NCBI GenBank assembly: GCA_024401365.1
Contig: JAKSLE010000015.1
Location: forward strand, 1-62,617
Source: Bacteroidales bacterium
GTDB lineage: Bacteria > Bacteroidota > Bacteroidia > Bacteroidales > Marinilabiliaceae
DNA length: 62,617 nucleotides
Reading direction: 5' to 3'
The translations under genes were made by a program, and so were the position numbers. The notes under the pieces are model-generated. The model searched no databases. It was not told the DNA's origin and saw only the letters and a list, made by a program, of their open reading frames with translations. This document shows, in pieces, positions 34,459 through 42,697 of the stretch. Within the stretch, counting starts at the first letter, position 1. The number at the start of each line of letters is the position of its first letter.

Positions 34459-35061
34459 TCAATTCCTTCCAAACTTCAGACTTCCTGCCATCTTCTCAGC
34501 ATCCATCTGCACTTCAACTATACCTAATACCTTCCTGTAAACCTTTACCAACTCTTTCAGTCTGGCTATCTCTTGCATCTTCTCAAAAACATCTGTATTG
34601 ATCTCCTTCCCCTTCTCAAACTCTATCTTTACCTCATCAACCTCAAACTGCGTCTGACATAGATTAACCCATTTCAAATATGGTACAATGTCGTTCAATT
34701 CTTTATACTGATAGTGATAGAAGAAGAACAACTTATCCCCACTCCTGTACTGACAGTTGTCTCCCATCTTGAATACACCATTCATAAATGGTAATCCATA
34801 CTCTACTTCCCTGCCCTCGGTAAACGAATAGTGAATCCTGTCTACTACACAATGATTCGACTTCTCATCTTCCGCAGCCTTAAACTCTATAATTACACCA
34901 CTGTAGTCGCAGTCACCAATAGGAGATAGTTCGTCAGCCCCCTTTCTGACAAAAGAGGCCCCACGCAAAAAGATATAGTCCACCTTCCACGACGTCTTGC
35001 CCGTCGCGGCACTCTGCAAGTGACCTAATCTTTCCCGTGCAATATCTTCTATTACATTCAT
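34459..35061 (-). CDS. Cytoplasmic protein of unknown function (200 aa)
   Basis: I do not recognise this protein. There is no signal peptide or membrane helix. It starts with a helical segment (NVIEDIARERLGHLQSA), has a central mixed alpha/beta part with many aromatic residues (KLFFFYHYQYKEL near residue 110), and ends in a charged helix pair (FEKMQEIARLKELVKVYRKVL). Start set at ATG 35061, because the more upstream start is TTG. It is monocistronic with its own terminator. The preceding relA and sensor-kinase genes are on the same strand but 136 bases away. Confidence 0.65.
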   Translation of the reverse strand: MNVIEDIARERLGHLQSAATGKTSWKVDYIFLRGASFVRKGADELSPIGDCDYSGVIIEFKAAEDEKSNHCVVDRIHYSFTEGREVEYGLPFMNGVFKMGDNCQYRSGDKLFFFYHYQYKELNDIVPYLKWVNLCQTQFEVDEVKIEFEKGKEINTDVFEKMQEIARLKELVKVYRKVLGIVEVQMDAEKMAGSLKFGRN

Positions 35062-35196
35062 ACTACCTATCAATTTGTTGGTGCGTTAAACTGTTGCGAC
35101 TGCACTCAGCATTGCAAATATAAATAAATTTCTGTCAAACAAACAATATTGTTAGTTAAATAAATTTTCTCAACTACCTGCAGATGCCATTCATGG

Positions 35197-36189
35197 CTAC
35201 TCTACCCCCTTCAACGGTATCTCTATCTTTACCAATACACCTGGCCTAGACGTAGACAACTGATTATAAGTGCCATACGAAACCGTACCCTTCAACGACG
35301 ATACCCTGGATACTATATTATAATAGCCCATGCCACTACCCGTCGTCTCCGTCACATTGCCTTCAGGGTCTACCGATGGAGTAAAACCTATACCATTGTC
35401 CGCATACTCAAGGAGCAACTTCCCTTTCTGCTCTTGTATGTATATGTTTATCAGCGTCGCCCTGGCATGACGTATAGTGTTGTTTATCAACTCACAGATC
35501 ACTCGGTATACAACTATCTCTATGGTCGGCTGATATCTAGTCGACCCAAATGATATGTCATATTTAATGTTCAACCCTTGGGGAACATTCAACTTCCCTA
35601 TAAAGTTGGAGATGGCTTTCTCTATGCCAAAGTTATTCAGCACATGGGGCGATAGATTATTGGATACCTCCCTTACCGTAGTAATGGCTTCCGCTATGGC
35701 TTGATTGAGATTCGTACGAACCTCTGGATCCGACACCTCATTGGATACCGCCGAAAATCCCATCTTGATCGACGAGAGTATAGGCCCTAGTCCGTCATGT
35801 AGCTCCGTCGAGAACCTCTTCCTCTCTTTTTCCTCGGCTTCTATGACGGAGTTGAGCAACCTCTTCTCGTATGCTCGCTGCTTCTCTTCGGCTTCTCTGT
35901 TATACACAAAGATATTCTTAATAAGGTATACCCCAATGGCAAAACAGAACGATATGAAAATACCTCCCCACGAATATGGTTCATTGGATTCAAAACCAAA
36001 TTGGGGAACAAATATCCTCACAATGTCTATCACACTTCGCACCGACCAGGTGACCAACCCCGCACATATCAATATCCAGGATAGATTACTCTTGGTAATA
36101 CGGGTAAGCCTGACCGCAATCACCGCCGCAAACACCTGCAGAAAACAGGTGAAGAACAGAAATATCTGATATACCGTATTTGTTCCCAT
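35197..36189 (-). CDS. Sensor histidine kinase of the NarX/DegS (HisKA_3) type
   Basis: A 330-residue membrane kinase. Three hydrophobic segments lie within residues 5-100, followed by a coiled-coil linker rich in Glu/Lys. The phospho-acceptor block is RKRFSTELHDGLGPILSSIKM (His about residue 130), and the ATPase domain has VICELINNTIRHA, YADNGIGF and GSGMGYYNI. Such kinases normally pair with LuxR-type regulators, but none is in the window. It begins 2 bases after the relA stop, so relA and this kinase should be co-transcribed, hinting at a role in stress sensing. Confidence 0.88.
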   Translation of the reverse strand: MGTNTVYQIFLFFTCFLQVFAAVIAVRLTRITKSNLSWILICAGLVTWSVRSVIDIVRIFVPQFGFESNEPYSWGGIFISFCFAIGVYLIKNIFVYNREAEEKQRAYEKRLLNSVIEAEEKERKRFSTELHDGLGPILSSIKMGFSAVSNEVSDPEVRTNLNQAIAEAITTVREVSNNLSPHVLNNFGIEKAISNFIGKLNVPQGLNIKYDISFGSTRYQPTIEIVVYRVICELINNTIRHARATLINIYIQEQKGKLLLEYADNGIGFTPSVDPEGNVTETTGSGMGYYNIVSRVSSLKGTVSYGTYNQLSTSRPGVLVKIEIPLKGVE

Positions 36190-36191
36190 AC

Positions 36192-38426
36192 CTATTGCCC
36201 AATTCTGACTACAGAGTATACTCCTTTTATGGTCTTTATCTTCTTGATAAGACTGCCTAGCATCTCTGTGCTCGATACCATTACCGTCACATCTCCCTCA
36301 AAACCTCCTTCTGTCGAGTTTATGGTTATCGAACGCATCTTTACCTGGTCTTCTCTCTGGAAGAGCTGACTGATATTTGTCACAATGCCTATGTCGTCCG
36401 TACCAGTAACCCTGAGTCTCACCGCCAACATATTGCCTTCGTTGCCCCTCCAGCGCGCATCAAGTATGCGATAGCCAAACTTCCTCCTCATGTCTGTCTC
36501 GTTCGGACAGCCTTCTCTGTGTATCTTCACACCACCAGTGGCTGAGACAAATGCAAATACAGGATCACCAAATATCGGATTGCAACACTTGGCAAGGGTG
36601 TATTCTATATTCGTCAACCCCCTGTCTAGCATCAGCACACTGCTTCCTTTCTTGTCTTCTATCTCTCCCTTGTCTTCTACATGATACCCGTCCGCAGATA
36701 TCATATAGTGATCTTGCTCCGTCCTGTCTTTGTCTACTATCTCTTTTATCTTCTCCGAACTGATAATCTCTTCTCCTACATCCGACAGGAATATGTTGAT
36801 ATCCTTGTAGCCGAATTCTTTCATCAGCTCGTTGAGGATGGCATCGTTAAACTCAACTTTCCAGTTCTTGAACTTCCTGTCAAGTATCTCCCTGCCTATC
36901 TGCGAACGCTTGAAGGTCTGCTCTTTTATGGCTTGCCTCAACTTGGTCTTGGCCTTCGAGGTAACTACAATATTTATCCAGTCTTGCTTGGGCTCTTGAT
37001 GATTGGATGTCAATATCTCTACCTGGTCACCGTTCTTGATCTCATACCTCAATGGCACATTTCGGTCATTCACAATGGCTCCTACACACTTCCTGCCTAC
37101 ATTGGTGTGTATGTCAAACGCAAAGTCAAGCACTGTGGCACCCTTCGGCAATCGCCTCAACTCGCCCTTGGGGGTGAACGCAAAAACCTCTTTGTCGTAG
37201 AGGTTCAACTTGAAGTCGTCTATAAAGTCTACTCCACTGAGCTCGGGATTCTCAAGTACCTCACGGATATTGGCAAGCCACTTCTCCATGTTCTCCTCAC
37301 TCTTGATGCCTTTGTACTTCCAGTGCGCACAGAATCCTTTCTCGGCAACTTCATCCATGCGCTTGGTGCGTATCTGTACCTCTACCCACCTCTTGCCTGG
37401 ACCTAGTACCGTGATGTGCAGACTCTCATATCCGTTACCTTTTGGTACCGATATCCAGTCTTTAAGCCTGACGGGATTTGGCTGATACAAATCGGTAACT
37501 ATACTGTACGCCCTCCAGCATTCTGCTTTCTCTACCTTTAGCGGACAGTCTATGATAATTCGGATGGCAAATAGGTCGTATATGCCTTCCAGACTCATTA
37601 TCTTCTTTTTCTTGAGCTTGTTGTATATCGAACTGATGGTCTTCGTCCTACCTTTCATCTCATAGTTCATCCCCGACTCATCAAGCCTCATCCTCAATGG
37701 CGCAAGGAACTGATGTATATACTCATCACGGTCTCTCTTGGTCTCATCCAGCATGGCAGCTATCTGTAGATATACTTCTCGGTTGGTAAACTTCATCGAA
37801 AGGTCTTCCAACTCGCTCTTCATACCATAGAGTCCCATACGATGGGCCATAGGAGCATATAGATACGACACTTCTTGTCCTATCCTCATCTGCTCTTCTG
37901 GCGAGAAGGCTTTCAAATGCCTCATGGTGTTGAGCCTTGCACTGAGCATGAGAAGTATAACTCTTACGTCTTGCGCAAATGTAAAGAGCAATTTTCTGAA
38001 ATTCTCATTCTGTAGCGATATGTGCCTTCCGTATAGCTCGTCTACCTTTACCATACCGTCACATATTACCGCTACCTGATCACCAAACCTCTCAGCTACC
38101 TTCTCTCGCGATATGGCACCAACTCTTACAAGGTCCGTAACCAACGCAGCTACTATCACTACCCTGCCTAGTCCTACTTCATCTATAAGTATGGATACCG
38201 TCTCAAATACGTGCTGCAAATTGGTAAAACCAGGAGCACATATAGAGTGTACATCTACCGTCCTCGCCGCCTCTTCGTGCAACGAGTGAATAAGCTCAAT
38301 ATCTTCTTGCGACAGCATGTCGTCAATGCTCTCTAGCATCTTCCTGTATGCTATCTGCGTATTCTTACATTCTACGTCACTCCAGTCGGATTGCTTGAAA
38401 TAGTCTTCTTCTCTCATCAATTCCAT
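36192..38426 (-). CDS. relA: RelA-type (p)ppGpp synthetase with inactive hydrolase domain
   Basis: A 744-residue RelA/SpoT homologue. Order: HD-type domain (about 60-200), synthetase (about 240-370), TGS (about 400-465), helical region and a C-terminal ACT domain. The synthetase looks active: GRTKTISSIYNKLKKKK, YDLFAIRII, RLKDWISVPKGNGYESLH and VEVQIRTKRMDEVAE. The hydrolase does not. The HD pair of LLHDVVEDT is replaced by LVTDLVRVG (His to Thr97), and LADRLHNMRT by LSARLNTMRH (Asp to Ala163). It therefore makes but should not degrade (p)ppGpp; a bifunctional SpoT must be elsewhere. It leads an operon with the sensor kinase. Confidence 0.9.
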   Translation of the reverse strand: MELMREEDYFKQSDWSDVECKNTQIAYRKMLESIDDMLSQEDIELIHSLHEEAARTVDVHSICAPGFTNLQHVFETVSILIDEVGLGRVVIVAALVTDLVRVGAISREKVAERFGDQVAVICDGMVKVDELYGRHISLQNENFRKLLFTFAQDVRVILLMLSARLNTMRHLKAFSPEEQMRIGQEVSYLYAPMAHRMGLYGMKSELEDLSMKFTNREVYLQIAAMLDETKRDRDEYIHQFLAPLRMRLDESGMNYEMKGRTKTISSIYNKLKKKKIMSLEGIYDLFAIRIIIDCPLKVEKAECWRAYSIVTDLYQPNPVRLKDWISVPKGNGYESLHITVLGPGKRWVEVQIRTKRMDEVAEKGFCAHWKYKGIKSEENMEKWLANIREVLENPELSGVDFIDDFKLNLYDKEVFAFTPKGELRRLPKGATVLDFAFDIHTNVGRKCVGAIVNDRNVPLRYEIKNGDQVEILTSNHQEPKQDWINIVVTSKAKTKLRQAIKEQTFKRSQIGREILDRKFKNWKVEFNDAILNELMKEFGYKDINIFLSDVGEEIISSEKIKEIVDKDRTEQDHYMISADGYHVEDKGEIEDKKGSSVLMLDRGLTNIEYTLAKCCNPIFGDPVFAFVSATGGVKIHREGCPNETDMRRKFGYRILDARWRGNEGNMLAVRLRVTGTDDIGIVTNISQLFQREDQVKMRSITINSTEGGFEGDVTVMVSSTEMLGSLIKKIKTIKGVYSVVRIGQ

Positions 38427-38455
38427 AATATTCGTGTATTATGTTAATTCTCAAC

Positions 38456-38983
38456 CTATTCTACTTTCAATATCTCAAAGTCATAGCGTATAATACGCCT
38501 GCCAATAATCTTCTCCCCATCTCCAACAAGACCAAATGCCTTGTCAGGTAGTAGTATTACCGTGGCCCTCACCCCTTCTCGCTTGCCTTGTAGCGCCTCT
38601 ACCAGACCGTGCGGCTCATCGGTCTGTACCAAATGTATCTTCTTCGCCCCTTGTTTCTTGGACGAGTAAAACTTCTCCCCAGTAACAAAGTCACTGATGT
38701 TATAGGCTATCGTTACCGTCGAGTTCTCTTTTACTATCTTCGCATTTTTCTCTCCGTCTTTGTGTATCGTCACCCAAAGTCCCCTGGAATCTGCAATCGT
38801 GTCAAGACCCAGAGAATCAGACACATACACAATCATAGCCGAATCATTCCTTACCATCCAATGATTGAGCTCTGCCTTCTTCTCTTTATCCAAACGCACA
38901 ACTGGCTTATTTTCAGGCTGTTCCGTTTCACAGGCACAACCTATAACCAGCATGGTTAACATAATCAACTCCGCGTACTTCAT
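38456..38983 (-). CDS. FKBP-type peptidyl-prolyl isomerase-like lipoprotein
   Basis: A 175-residue protein with a lipoprotein signal: hydrophobic residues 5-15, then VIGCAC, with Cys16 the likely lipidated residue. The C-terminal 100 residues match FKBP isomerases (TIAYNISDFVTGEKFYSS, GLVEALQGKREGVRATVILL-type core), but the usual DTT-x-G entry and the FAYG loop are altered. It probably assists folding of envelope proteins or has lost activity, as in the GldI-like lipoproteins of Bacteroidota. It overlaps the nrnA gene by 4 bases (ATGA), which indicates coupled translation. Confidence 0.72.
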   Translation of the reverse strand: MKYAELIMLTMLVIGCACETEQPENKPVVRLDKEKKAELNHWMVRNDSAMIVYVSDSLGLDTIADSRGLWVTIHKDGEKNAKIVKENSTVTIAYNISDFVTGEKFYSSKKQGAKKIHLVQTDEPHGLVEALQGKREGVRATVILLPDKAFGLVGDGEKIIGRRIIRYDFEILKVE

Positions 38984-40038
38984 TCCTGTTCTTTTATCTT
39001 GTTCTCCTCTCCGTACATCGCAGTATAGTACTCTTTCATGTCTCTTTTCAAAACTTCAACTGCCTCCTCAAATGCCATCTTCATCGTGGCTCCCGAGGCA
39101 TTGAAGTGCCCACCACCACCATAATACTTCGACGCAAATTCCGATACCGAAAAATCACCCTTCGATCGCAACGATACCTTTATACCGTCTGGCCTCTCCA
39201 TCAGCAACATACTGCAAACTAGATTCTTAGCTTGCAACGGAATATTCACAAAGCCCTCTGTATCTCCCGTCATATACCTGTGCTTGTCCAAAACTGGCTT
39301 GGATAGCGGTATCAACGATACATTGGTCCCAGGTATCACTTCCATCTTCTTGAGCGACGTGGCAAGTAAACGCAACCTCCTCACCGATTTGTTGTTGAAG
39401 ATCTTGTCGTGTATCTCCGACTTGTCTATGCCCATCCGCAATAGATCGGCTACTAGTAAATATAGGTCGGGATCACTGGAGTTGTACGACAACCCTCCAG
39501 TATCTGTCATAATGCCCGTATAAAAGCACGAGGCGGATGTCACATCTATCTGATCTTTATATATACTGTTCCTCAAACAGTCATATATTATCTCACACGT
39601 AGCCGATGCCTCCGGATTGGATATCATCACGTCACACTTCTCTACCGGATCAAGATGATGGTCTACCATAACCCAGTATTTCGAACCCTTGTCTAATGAC
39701 AATAATTTCTCTCCCAACTTCCCCGTCCTCGAATGGGCATTGTAGTCCATCATAAATATACAATCAGCCTCTTCTATCAACTGGTCACATGCCGAAATCT
39801 CTCGCTCATAGGCATGCGCACTCTTGGCTCCAGGTATCCAAAGCAACGTCGTAGGTGGCAAATCAGGCACTATCACACTGCATTTCTTCCCTAATCTGGC
39901 TAAAACGGCCTTCAAACCTAAGGTCGACCCCAACGCATCCCCATCAGCATTAACATGACAGGTCAAAATAAACTTACTATGCTCATTTATAGCTCTTTCC
40001 AAGCCTGGTATATCGTAACTTATAGTGCTTCCACTCAT
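38980..40038 (-). CDS. nrnA: DHH-family nanoRNase / pAp phosphatase (NrnA-like)
   Basis: A 352-residue DHH-DHHA1 phosphoesterase. The metal-site motifs are TCHVNADGDALGST (about residues 28-41), FMMDYNAHSRTG, the D-H-H triad in WVMVDHHLDP (about 120-128), and a C-terminal GGGGHFNASGA substrate-binding motif. These enzymes degrade 2-5 nt RNA leftovers and dephosphorylate 3'-phosphoadenosine 5'-phosphate. No membrane part. Start set at ATG 40038; an upstream TTG would add 12 residues not needed by the family. It is the first gene of the pair with the FKBP lipoprotein. Confidence 0.9.
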   Translation of the reverse strand: MSGSTISYDIPGLERAINEHSKFILTCHVNADGDALGSTLGLKAVLARLGKKCSVIVPDLPPTTLLWIPGAKSAHAYEREISACDQLIEEADCIFMMDYNAHSRTGKLGEKLLSLDKGSKYWVMVDHHLDPVEKCDVMISNPEASATCEIIYDCLRNSIYKDQIDVTSASCFYTGIMTDTGGLSYNSSDPDLYLLVADLLRMGIDKSEIHDKIFNNKSVRRLRLLATSLKKMEVIPGTNVSLIPLSKPVLDKHRYMTGDTEGFVNIPLQAKNLVCSMLLMERPDGIKVSLRSKGDFSVSEFASKYYGGGGHFNASGATMKMAFEEAVEVLKRDMKEYYTAMYGEENKIKEQE

Positions 40039-40099
40039 ATTCGTCTTTTTCCTGTTCAAAAATATTTTAGTCAAAGATAGAAAAAAAAAGCCACAACTC

Positions 40100-40130
40100 T
40101 TTGTAATTATTGTTTACAAATGTAAATTTG
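40100..40130 (+). promoter_or_regulatory. Promoter of ndk
   Basis: TTTG (40100-40103), a 19-base spacer and TAAATTTG (40123-40130): a consensus Bacteroidota promoter, with a leader of about 60 nucleotides. Confidence 0.8.
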
Positions 40131-40197
40131 CGTCAATTTAAATAAAGATGTATTAACACTCTGCGCTTAGCGTGGAGTATTAAATGAACAAATTAAC

Positions 40198-40638
40198 ATG
40201 AGCACGAATAAAACTTTTTCAATGATTAAGCCAGGTGCTGTTCGCAACAAGCACATCGGTCACATCCTTTCTAAAATCGAGGAGGCAGGTTTCACAATCG
40301 CAGCTATCAAGACAACTCAGATGTCTCTCGCAGTCGCTGCCGAATTCTACGCAGTACACAAGGATAAGCCTTTCTATCAGGAGTTGATTTCGTTCATGTC
40401 TTCTGGCCCAATCATCGCTATGGTTCTCCTCAAGGAAAACGCAGTAGCTGATTTCCGCCAGCTCATCGGTTCTACAGACCCAGATAAGGCCGAAGAGGGT
40501 TCTATCCGTAAGCTCTTCGCTACTTCTAAGACTGCTAACGCTATCCACGGTTCTGATTCCGACGAAAACGCAGAGCTCGAGAGCTCTTTCTTCTTCTCTC
40601 GTCAGGAGTGGTTGCGCCGCGAGCAGGTTACTTACTAA
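40198..40638 (+). CDS. ndk: Nucleoside diphosphate kinase
   Basis: A 146-residue kinase that balances nucleoside triphosphates. Signatures: TFSMIKPGAVRNKHIG at the start (family x-x-I-K-P-D/G), and the catalytic NAIHGSDSDENAELESSFFF near residues 112-131, in which the His is the phosphorylated residue. Normal length. Codons are of the highly expressed type. It has a strong own promoter and is followed by a second promoter for hup. Confidence 0.96.
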   Translation: MSTNKTFSMIKPGAVRNKHIGHILSKIEEAGFTIAAIKTTQMSLAVAAEFYAVHKDKPFYQELISFMSSGPIIAMVLLKENAVADFRQLIGSTDPDKAEEGSIRKLFATSKTANAIHGSDSDENAELESSFFFSRQEWLRREQVTY

Positions 40639-40675
40639 AAAGTTGACATTTTTTGTCACTTTTTGTTTAAAAATG

Positions 40676-40706
40676 TTTGCAGATTTCAAGTTTACATATA
40701 AATTTG
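40676..40706 (+). promoter_or_regulatory. Promoter of hup
   Basis: TTTG (40676-40679), a 19-base spacer and TAAATTTG (40699-40706), matching the consensus perfectly; the leader is about 45 nucleotides. Confidence 0.82.
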
Positions 40707-40758
40707 CACATAATAGAATAAAACGCAGCCTGTAAAAGGGCACAAATACAACTAGATT

Positions 40759-41022
40759 ATGAATAAGACACAACTTGTAGAGGCAGTTGCAAGCAAGGCT
40801 GGCTCAACACAGAAGGATGCTAAGGCAATCCTCGACGCATTTTTCGCTGTAGTAGGCGAGACAGTTGCTAAGAACGAGTCTATCATCGTTACAGGCTTCG
40901 GTTCTTTCAGCGTTTCTGAGCGCGCAGCTCGCACAGGCCGCAACCCTAGCACAGGTAAGGAGATCCAAATCCCAGCTAAGAAGGTTGTTAAGTTCAAGCC
41001 TGGCAAGGACCTCTCAATCTAA
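40759..41022 (+). CDS. hup: HU-family DNA-binding protein
   Basis: An 87-residue histone-like protein. It has the HU dimer core (LVEAVASKAGSTQKDAKAIL), GFGSFSVSERAARTGRNP with the intercalating Pro arm (RNPSTGKEI, about 60-68), and KVVKFKPGK at the end. It bends and compacts DNA. Codon use is of the highly expressed type, and a strong promoter precedes it. A terminator follows 25 bases after the stop. Confidence 0.95.
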   Translation: MNKTQLVEAVASKAGSTQKDAKAILDAFFAVVGETVAKNESIIVTGFGSFSVSERAARTGRNPSTGKEIQIPAKKVVKFKPGKDLSI

Positions 41023-41046
41023 TAAAAGGTTGATTCTTAAGAAAAT

Positions 41047-41087
41047 AAAGAGACCGTGTCGTTCACTCGATACGGTTTCTTTGTTTT
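41047..41087 (+). terminator. Terminator of hup
   Basis: AAAGAGACCGTGTCG / CGATACGGTTTCTTT, with one G-U or mismatch, followed by TTTT. Confidence 0.85.
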
Positions 41088-41322
41088 CCACCCTACTTCT
41101 ATCTTATCTTTTCTTTAGCTTGCACTTCTTACTACTCTCTCTTAACGCTCTATATAGACAGCCTTAATACAGAGACTACCCAGAGAACATTTCGCATCAA
41201 AACAAAAAGTATCATAACATAAATATTTCTCTCTTTCCACCACTACCCCCTTATTTCTTCTCTATTAAATTCTCCCCTTTGTACCATTATCTCCGATTTT
41301 TAATTATACATTTGCATTCGTC
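41088..41322. other. Intergenic region hup-coaE with dispersed repeat copy B
   Basis: It contains the second copy of the repeat seen upstream of dnaA. Positions 41132-41151 are identical to 24874-24893, and 41162-41183 match 24915-24936 with two differences; the copies differ in the number of 11-bp units between. A -7 box TACATTTG (41307-41314) sits only 8 bases before the coaE ATG, so coaE mRNA would be nearly leaderless. Confidence 0.6.
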
Positions 41323-41910
41323 ATGTACAAAATAGGTATAGCAGGTGGTATAGGTTGCGGCAAAAGTAATATCGTCAACGCTTTCGCCCACCTCGGCGTG
41401 CCTGTATATAAGGCGGACGACGAGGCTAAACGCCTCAACGAGGAGTCTCCCGCTATCCGATCTTTCTTGTCCGACCTCCTGGGACCGGAGACTTACCTCC
41501 CAAATGGCCACTTGAATAAACCGTATATGGCGTCACGTATATTTTCCGACGACAACCTCTTGCAAAGGGTCAACCATATCGTCCACGCCGAAGTACAACG
41601 GGATTTCCTCCAATGGGCCGAAAAACAGTCCGAGTCAGGTGCTAAATATGTCGTGTGCGAGGCTGCTATAATGATAGAGAACAATTTCTATAGGGCAATG
41701 GATATGCTCATAGTGGCAGACCTGGATATGGATACGCGTATCGCTCGTACCATGGCTAGAGATAACTCGTCAAGGGAACAGGTCTTGGCTCGTATGAACA
41801 AACAACTGCCCCAGGAGGAGCTGCTGAAGTACGCCGACGTAGTCCTCTGTACCGACGATAAACATCCAATACTTAAAAGAATTTTAGAAATCAACACTAT
41901 ACACAGGTAA
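41323..41910 (+). CDS. coaE: Dephospho-CoA kinase
   Basis: A 195-residue kinase performing the last step of coenzyme A synthesis. P-loop IAGGIGCGKSNIVNAF at residues 5-20, lid and substrate elements YKADDEAKRL, and LIVADLDMDTRIART followed by R-M-N-K-Q. Normal length and cytoplasmic. The start codon lies only 8 bases after a -7 promoter box. It is followed after 2 bases by the DnaJ/TerB-like gene, which implies a shared mRNA. Confidence 0.94.
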   Translation: MYKIGIAGGIGCGKSNIVNAFAHLGVPVYKADDEAKRLNEESPAIRSFLSDLLGPETYLPNGHLNKPYMASRIFSDDNLLQRVNHIVHAEVQRDFLQWAEKQSESGAKYVVCEAAIMIENNFYRAMDMLIVADLDMDTRIARTMARDNSSREQVLARMNKQLPQEELLKYADVVLCTDDKHPILKRILEINTIHR

Positions 41911-41912
41911 AT

Positions 41913-42638
41913 ATGCATCTTATATTACTAATCCTCATTGGTTTTTTCCTATACCGAGCCATAGTCGAAATGTTCGGTACTGCCTACAACGACAATAGAG
42001 GCTCTCATGGCTACTGGAGCGGTATGCAGTACGACTTCCAGAGCGCCCTCTTGTCTCTCATAGCTTATATGATGAAGGCCGATGGCCACGCCCGTAAAGT
42101 GGAACTGGAGTTCGTGCGACCACAACTTATCCGTATCTTCGGCGAGGATCGCGCCCGATATGCCCTCTTGCAGTTGCGCGAGCTCTTGAAAAATAATATC
42201 GACTTCTACCAGGTTTCTCAGGTCATTAATCGTTCTCTCGACGAACAGTCTAAGTGTACCATACTCAGTATATTATATGGTATAGCTATGGCCGATGGCG
42301 TCTTGTCCAACGAAGAGTGGCAGATGCTCTTGCGTATTACTGAATATATAGGCTTGAGCCGCCGCGATCTCGAGACTATCCGAATGATGTATGGCAACAG
42401 CGAGAATGCTTCGTCCTATAATTCGGACGAAACCAACGAGTCGCCTTACAAAATCATCGGCGTCAGCGAAAACGCATCCAACGAGGATATTAAACGCGCC
42501 TACCGTACCTTGGTCAAGAAATTCCACCCCGATATGCAGACCGATCTTAGCAAAGAGGCTCAGGAGGACGCCCAGAAACGTTTCGTCAAAATCCAACAGG
42601 CTTACGAAAAAATTTGCTCTCTTCGCGGCATCAAATAG
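41913..42638 (+). CDS. DjlA-like membrane DnaJ co-chaperone with TerB domain
   Basis: A 241-residue protein with three parts: an N-terminal membrane helix (residues 2-18), a TerB-like all-helical domain (ALLSLIAYMMKADGHARKVEL, then GIAMADGVLSNEEW, about 40-150), and a C-terminal J domain (PYKIIGVSENASNEDIKRAY, about 177-240) with the HPD motif intact in KKFHPDMQ. The layout matches DjlA, an inner-membrane partner of DnaK. It is co-transcribed with coaE (2-base gap). Confidence 0.86.
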   Translation: MHLILLILIGFFLYRAIVEMFGTAYNDNRGSHGYWSGMQYDFQSALLSLIAYMMKADGHARKVELEFVRPQLIRIFGEDRARYALLQLRELLKNNIDFYQVSQVINRSLDEQSKCTILSILYGIAMADGVLSNEEWQMLLRITEYIGLSRRDLETIRMMYGNSENASSYNSDETNESPYKIIGVSENASNEDIKRAYRTLVKKFHPDMQTDLSKEAQEDAQKRFVKIQQAYEKICSLRGIK

Positions 42639-42697
42639 GATATCTCCTATACTATTTGTATCTTTGCGCGTCTTAATAGCGAAAAATTAGAGAAACA

